A program made the translations under genes and the position numbers. The notes below the pieces were generated by a model that saw nothing but the letters and a program-made list of their open reading frames with translations, did no database searches and was not told where the DNA came from. This document shows positions 59,301 through 64,000 of a DNA stretch of 64,000 nucleotides, piece by piece. This DNA is from Glandiceps talaboti (taxonomy: Eukaryota; Hemichordata; Enteropneusta; Spengelidae), in assembly GCF_964340395.1 (NCBI RefSeq), contig NC_135561.1:6505518-6569517 (forward strand). The letters are read 5' to 3'. Every line of letters begins with the position of its first letter. The first letter of the stretch is position 1.

Positions 59301-60896
59301 TCGGAGGGCATATATCCAGAACTAATACTAGTAGGACTTAGCTTTGGAAATATGCGCTCTGACGTTTCCGCGACACGTCAATCCTCTCTGATGTGACAGA
59401 GGGAATACTGTGATCATATCATACAATACTTTCGTTGAAGAATTTTCAAGAATTAATTTACAAAACCTCAGTAAAGGCCCTTCACACCGGAGACATTCAG
59501 TTTACATCTGGTTCATTATTTCATGAGATTTAATAACTCACAAAATAATTTATATGTTATGACAGGACTAAAGTAAAGGAGTGCTATCTGGTGTTATTTT
59601 AACATGTTAAGGTGATAGCAATACCTTTCCTGATCACAATTGAAATTTTAATTCAGCAAACTAAGACCGAGAATTTGAAAATTCCGCAAAGTATGTTGTT
59701 GCATGCGATATTATTAAAAATTATTTTATCATTATTTTTTATATATTTATTTAATTATTTAACACAAAACCAGTTCTGGAAGTTGTTTTAAGGTTCTCAT
59801 ACAAAATAGACTGAAATGATGAAGACAACTAGTACTACTACTAAATACAAAATAAAACATATTGACAATTTCTGAGGATCCATTCGAAGCAATCTGATTA
59901 AAATCTGATGTTAGATAGGCTGGTTTTCCTGTATTTACCTTTATTCCATCGTTATTGCGTCTTTTACGTGAGTTTTTTTTTTCCTGGACGAACGCCTTTC
60001 CAACGTCCAGGAAAAAAAAAACTCACGTAAAAGACGCAATAACGATGGAATAAAGGTAAATACAGGAAAACCAGCCTATCTAACATCAGATTTTAATCAG
60101 ATTGCATTCGAAGGTACTTAGGCCAGCATTCTTAGTAAAAATTTGATTCGATGGTAGTGTTTCGGTTTGTTTCGGCTTTTGTCAACAGTTAGTGTAAACC
60201 TTTGACAAGAAAGTTTAGGTGCCGCACAAACACATGTACCTGGGAATTTGACATTGACATTGACGGTTCCCAGTGTTACTGTGCTTGTGTTAAATAGCTC
60301 ATACCCTGGAAACTAATTTATTTCTGTCTTGAGTTGGTCAGCAATTTTTTTCCTGAAAATCCTCCAGCTGCCCCCCCCCCCCCCGAAATCAAATTGTGTA
60401 CCCTTAATAAAGAGCCTCACTGAAATCACACCACATTCTACTAGTGATGTTGTAGAAGTCTCAGCATGCTCAGCACCACTCTGGGATTCTGGATCTTCTC
60501 AACCAGCGTCACGACTCACGGTGACATTTGACCTCCGTCGCACCTTCCATATGCTCAAAGTTGATTAATATAATACTAAAACAAAATTGTATTTATATTA
60601 TTTGATTTATCTCAAAGTTAAAAAAATGGGATTTATATGTTTCTGTAAGAACTTTCACAAAAAGTTTTGATTATCTCCGTAAACAGAGATTACTGGAGAA
60701 ATATTCACAAACAACCACACAAGATGTCAAAGGTCAATTAATTGCATAAGCACGTTCACGTTGTCCTTCACGTTACAAAACGTGTCAATATAAATGCTGT
60801 TTTGTAAGAATTGCCAACAAAAGCCTGCGACGTAAACATCGTCCAGCCTAACGACACTGTTCATCAAGGGGTAAAATAATCCAACGAGTCAATGTG
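59301..60896. other. Head-to-head spacer between LDAH and UQCC1
   Basis: About 1.6 kb that must hold both promoters. No coding exon is recognised. It contains the near-perfect 217-bp palindrome at 59889-60105, a C-tract at 60370-60383 and otherwise AT-rich sequence. No TATA box can be assigned with confidence. Confidence 0.5.
59889..60105. mobile_element. Near-perfect 217-bp palindrome, foldback family copy 2
   Basis: GCAATCTGATTAAAATCTGA at the left is matched by TCAGATTTTAATCAGATTGC at the right. The arms of about 100 bp appear identical through TAGATAGGCTGGTTTTCCTG, TATTTACCTTTATTCCATCG and TTTACGTGAG up to a loop of CGAACGCCTTTCCAACG. The strong arm identity suggests a young insertion. 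It lies between the LDAH and UQCC1 promoters. Confidence 0.9.
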
Positions 60897-63532
60897 ATGT
60901 CTACCTTGTCTGCGGGCGTACGCTATCTGGCGATCTCAACGTTTCGAAATGTTTCAAGCCGGTCAACATGTAAAGTTAACAGTGTCATCAACATTAGAGA
61001 AAAGGTTCGTTGATTCTGTTATTTTTGCTTGCAGGTCACTGAGGTGGCTTATAGAGAGACTCGATTACGAGAATGGGGGACTTCAGTCAGAATAAAGTCA
61101 TGTAGTGTAATACACTGCCTACGAGCAGAAATTCAATTTACACAGGTTACTAAAATTGTCAAATATAACGTCTATGATCTATGTATGTTTCTGAGACTCA
61201 GTGAGAGTATATGTACAGCAAACATCTAATATACTATATGGTTGTTTACATCTCTTAACAGCTGGTCTATCTCTATCCCACATCCTGGCTCTCCACGTCA
61301 TGTACCTGTATGCTATCAAACACATCAACTTCACAGATAAACTTAGTCAGAAGGATTTCAGCATCATCATACTTGCAGGTAAGCAAAGTCACACTCATAA
61401 TTGTTATTATGAATATTATTAAAACTTTATTACAGACGCATAGTCCAGAGAAGAACAAAAACACACCACAAACATCAAAATACAAATAGCAACATATTTA
61501 CAAAGGGTATTTTGTAAGAAAAAACAAATGTAATGAACTTAAAAATGCGTAAAATCTAACAAACATAAAAACACAATTTCTACTGGTATCCCAACCTTCA
61601 GGCCTGGGCATCTATCTTAGGTACATGGAGATTGAATTTGCATGATTTGAACTGATGACATCGGGAAGTTGTACAGTCCCAAAGTGATGAGTAAATGTAG
61701 GGTAGGATTGTATCCCAACAAACTGAAGTCCATTGACTTGGCTAGTTAGCTGGACAGTGTCATTTGCCATGAAGTCAGTTACTGAGTTCAGATGGCCAAG
61801 ACTCTAGGCTAAATAATGTTTGGATAAAGTCTTTCAGTGGGTAAAGTGTTGATGATCAAATTATTAAATTGTGAAATTCATAATTTTGTATTTTCTCTAC
61901 AGAGTCCTCAAAATCAAATGATACTGGAAGAAAAGCCGAGTCTTTTTACAAGATTTAAAGAAGGAATTGGTCTGAACTCAATGAAATACAATAAATTTGT
62001 AAGTTTGTTTGTTTTTTCCCTGCGAAAGTCGACCTGTGTAAGGTTGATGTCAATCAAGATGATGACATAGTCACTCAAGTTTACCTCTCTCTGTTCACTG
62101 GATATTCCCCTGATAGAACTGAACAACACAACAATTTTACAGTCTACCCCTTTCCTTGTTTCCAAAACAAATGTAGTTGTGTATAATTAATGGAAACAAT
62201 CCTAGGTCCAATGTAAACATGTTGTTTACCCCAACCTGTTGTGTAACTAACTAATGCTAAATGAAGTAGACAGTTACAGAAAGGAATAGAAATAAAGACA
62301 GTATATTCTATCATTATAACATATATTTATCTGAAACAACAAATTTCTATAAAAAAGGAAATTATGCAATCACGTACTTTTGAGTAGAATGAATGACCGC
62401 ATCCTCATTAGCATAATATTTGCATACAGGTATGCAATCATGTTTTCAGTATTGTACTGCAGTGCAAATACCAGTAGTATTACCGTGTGCATTGGTGCAA
62501 GTAATCTCTGGTACATATGTAACAATAGTGTGTATCTGATAAAAAAACTGACTAATTTAGAAGCTGAAAAAGTAGTTTTGAAGCAGAGCTGTAGTAAAAG
62601 TTTGATGAAAAGAACAATCCTTATTTAAATGTCAGAGCTCCACTTATAAGAAAAACACTGACAGGTCAAGAACCCATCATTGACCCATGGGCATTTAATT
62701 CTCTCTCCACTGTTCTGCATTCACCAGAATAAGTTGTCTGTTGTTAAAATGAGTGTAATGTGCATATCTATGTGTAATTTCAGAAAATGCGAGTGGCAGG
62801 ACGTAATATGTATGCTAGTTGTGTTGAAGGTGTTGATATCGAAAAGATTTTTAAAGGTAAGCAGTCTGGTGATCAGTGTATCATAACACCCTGTCAATGT
62901 GTTGACTGTTAGAATTTGTTACATGGCTGCTGGCGATGAATTACATTACTGCGTAGAATAGGATATATGAATATTTGAACTTAAAAGATTATAGCTACTG
63001 GTAGTGTCTATTGTAATATTAGTTAGTGTGCATGCTGCTACTGTTTATATCATTTGCCATAAAAAACGCTGACACTGTGTAAGGGATATTTGTGTTATCT
63101 TTATTGTGGCTTTCTCAACATGAAATCTTGTGATCAATCTCATTTATCTTGATGGTCACATTTGCAAGCTAAGAGAAATCAACTGTAATGTGTGTACTTG
63201 TTGCCGTCGCAAGGCAGATCAGTCTAGCACCACGTTGTCCTGTTTATGTACCCATAAAAAAGCTACATTCACCAAAGTATAAGTACTACAAAGATTTATA
63301 TTTCAAATTAATGCCACAACCCAAATCTGAATGGCTATGTCAATTCTTAGTCAGTCTGTCTAATACGGTAATGCAAATGTCATGAATCCATTTTGACCTT
63401 TTGTTACCAAATGCAATGTGAGTCGATATGTCACGGTCAAACTCTTCACATTTGACATTTTGTTTTTCTTGCAGTATGCAATCTACCAGACACATTCTTC
63501 TCATGGTTTCTAGTAACACAACTACATGTCTG
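60897..63532 (+). CDS. UQCC1: Ubiquinol-cytochrome c reductase complex assembly factor 1 (3' part outside window)
   Basis: Exons: 60897-61004, 61262-61378, 61903-61998, 62784-62856 and 63475-63532, then a donor GTAAGT; the gene continues past the window. Phases (0, 0, 0, 1, 2) agree. The last three exons match UQCC1: EEKPSLFTRFKEGIGLNSMK, RVAGRNMYASCVEG and CNLPDTFFSWFLVTQLHVW parallel the human EEKVGAFTKIIEAMGF, IAALRMYTSCVEK and CQMPDTFNSWFLITLLHVW. The first exon (MSTLSAGVRYLAISTFRN, rich in Arg/Ser, no acids) looks like a mitochondrial presequence. UQCC1 (yeast Cbp3) assists cytochrome b insertion into complex III. The first two exons rest on open frame, phase and splice sites rather than similarity. 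Confidence 0.88.
61410..61800 (-). mobile_element. Possible LINE or SINE 3' end in UQCC1 intron
   Basis: Read on the minus strand the sequence ends in CTGTAATAAAGTTTTAATAA next to AT-rich triplet repeats, similar in style to the LINE tails in this window. No reverse-transcriptase fragment is readable, so the class is uncertain. Confidence 0.35.
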
Positions 63533-63904
63533 GTAAGTGGGCCGTGTTACAACCTGTAAGTAACCAACTGATAACGTAGTAACCGACTGATAACAATTAT
63601 CATTGTAACCAACGGATAACATATCAACTTGATGACATGTTTTAAATTCATTACTACCTTATCAGTTGTAACAGTCAGGCCATCTTTCTTTGACAACCGT
63701 AATTCTCACTGCAGGAATCTGTTTGGCTTGAAGAATATGTAACATGTGAGATAGGCATAATCCGCATTGTGGCCATATTAGGAACAATTAGTTTTAATAC
63801 CAAGTTGACTACATATATGAATTCAATCTGATTTGACCCTTTTAGTATCACTTAACAGATTATGTTTTATCGGAGTCTGGTGCTATAAAAATTATTTTAA
63901 TAAA

Positions 63905-63999
63905 TTGATTGATTGATTGACTTTCAGATTGATTGACAGATTGATTGATTAACTGCTTGATAAATTGACTGACTGATTGATTGATTGATTGATTAACTG
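63905..63999. repeat. (GATT)n-rich tract at window end
   Basis: Degenerate TTGA tetranucleotides in the UQCC1 intron after exon 5. Confidence 0.9.
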
Positions 64000-64000
64000 A

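Noticed and set aside
61035-61160. An extra UQCC1 exon (VTEVAYRETRLREW...)
   Set aside because: It has an AG before and a GT after and is in phase, but the intron before it would be only about 30 bp, and UQCC1 length is satisfied without it. It could be an alternative first exon.
61262-61379. Reading the UQCC1 exon 2 in the frame GLSLSHILALHVMYLYAIKH
   Set aside because: That frame does not join the UQCC1 frame of the next exon. The phase 0 frame (ending RRISASSYLQ) does, and fits a mitochondrial presequence.

Overview
This is a window of animal nuclear DNA: AT-rich, with many short coding exons joined by GT/AG introns (nearly all phase 1 in the mosaic genes) and a heavy load of microsatellites, foldback/MITE-like repeats and non-LTR retroelement fragments. 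No operons, ribosome-binding sites or prokaryotic genes are visible. The protein families (LDLa/CUB/MAM/Frizzled/EGF/SRCR mosaics, LDAH, UQCC1) and the repeats suggest a marine invertebrate, either a lophotrochozoan or an invertebrate deuterostome. I cannot place it more closely from sequence alone.

Four protein-coding genes were resolved exon by exon. Gene 1 (plus strand, 296-17288, 5' end outside the window) is a secreted or membrane-bound mosaic serine protease with 12 LDLa, 3 CUB, one SRCR-like and one chymotrypsin-fold domain. Gene 2 (minus strand, 44227 to 23426) appears complete at 21 exons and 1780 residues. It encodes a type II transmembrane serine protease in the order TM, mucin-like stalk, LDLa x2, [MAM-CUB-CUB] x2, Frizzled, EGF x2, Frizzled, protease, which combines features of corin and enteropeptidase. 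The two genes face each other tail to tail about 6.1 kb apart. Their catalytic exons share intron positions and phases, so they are paralogues. Both keep the His-Asp-Ser triad, but neither has the Asp189 that gives trypsin-like specificity. A third, decayed protease exon lies inside an LDAH intron.

Gene 3 (minus strand, 58233 to 53881) is LDAH, the lipid-droplet-associated serine hydrolase, with a probable non-coding first exon near 59.1-59.3 kb. Gene 4 (plus strand, 60897 to beyond 63532) is the 5' part of UQCC1, the mitochondrial complex III assembly factor. LDAH and UQCC1 are head to head, separated by about 1.6 kb that contains a near-perfect 217-bp palindrome.

Between genes 2 and 3, about 49542-53117 is an array of about 81 copies of a 44-bp monomer that can fold into hairpins. 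Other repeats include several foldback/MITE families, a Penelope-like fragment with inverted ends and a GIY-YIG remnant, two LINE 3' ends with (AAT)n tails, a recent poly(A) retroposition with 16-bp target-site duplications, and repeats that end in (GACA)n or (CA)n microsatellites.
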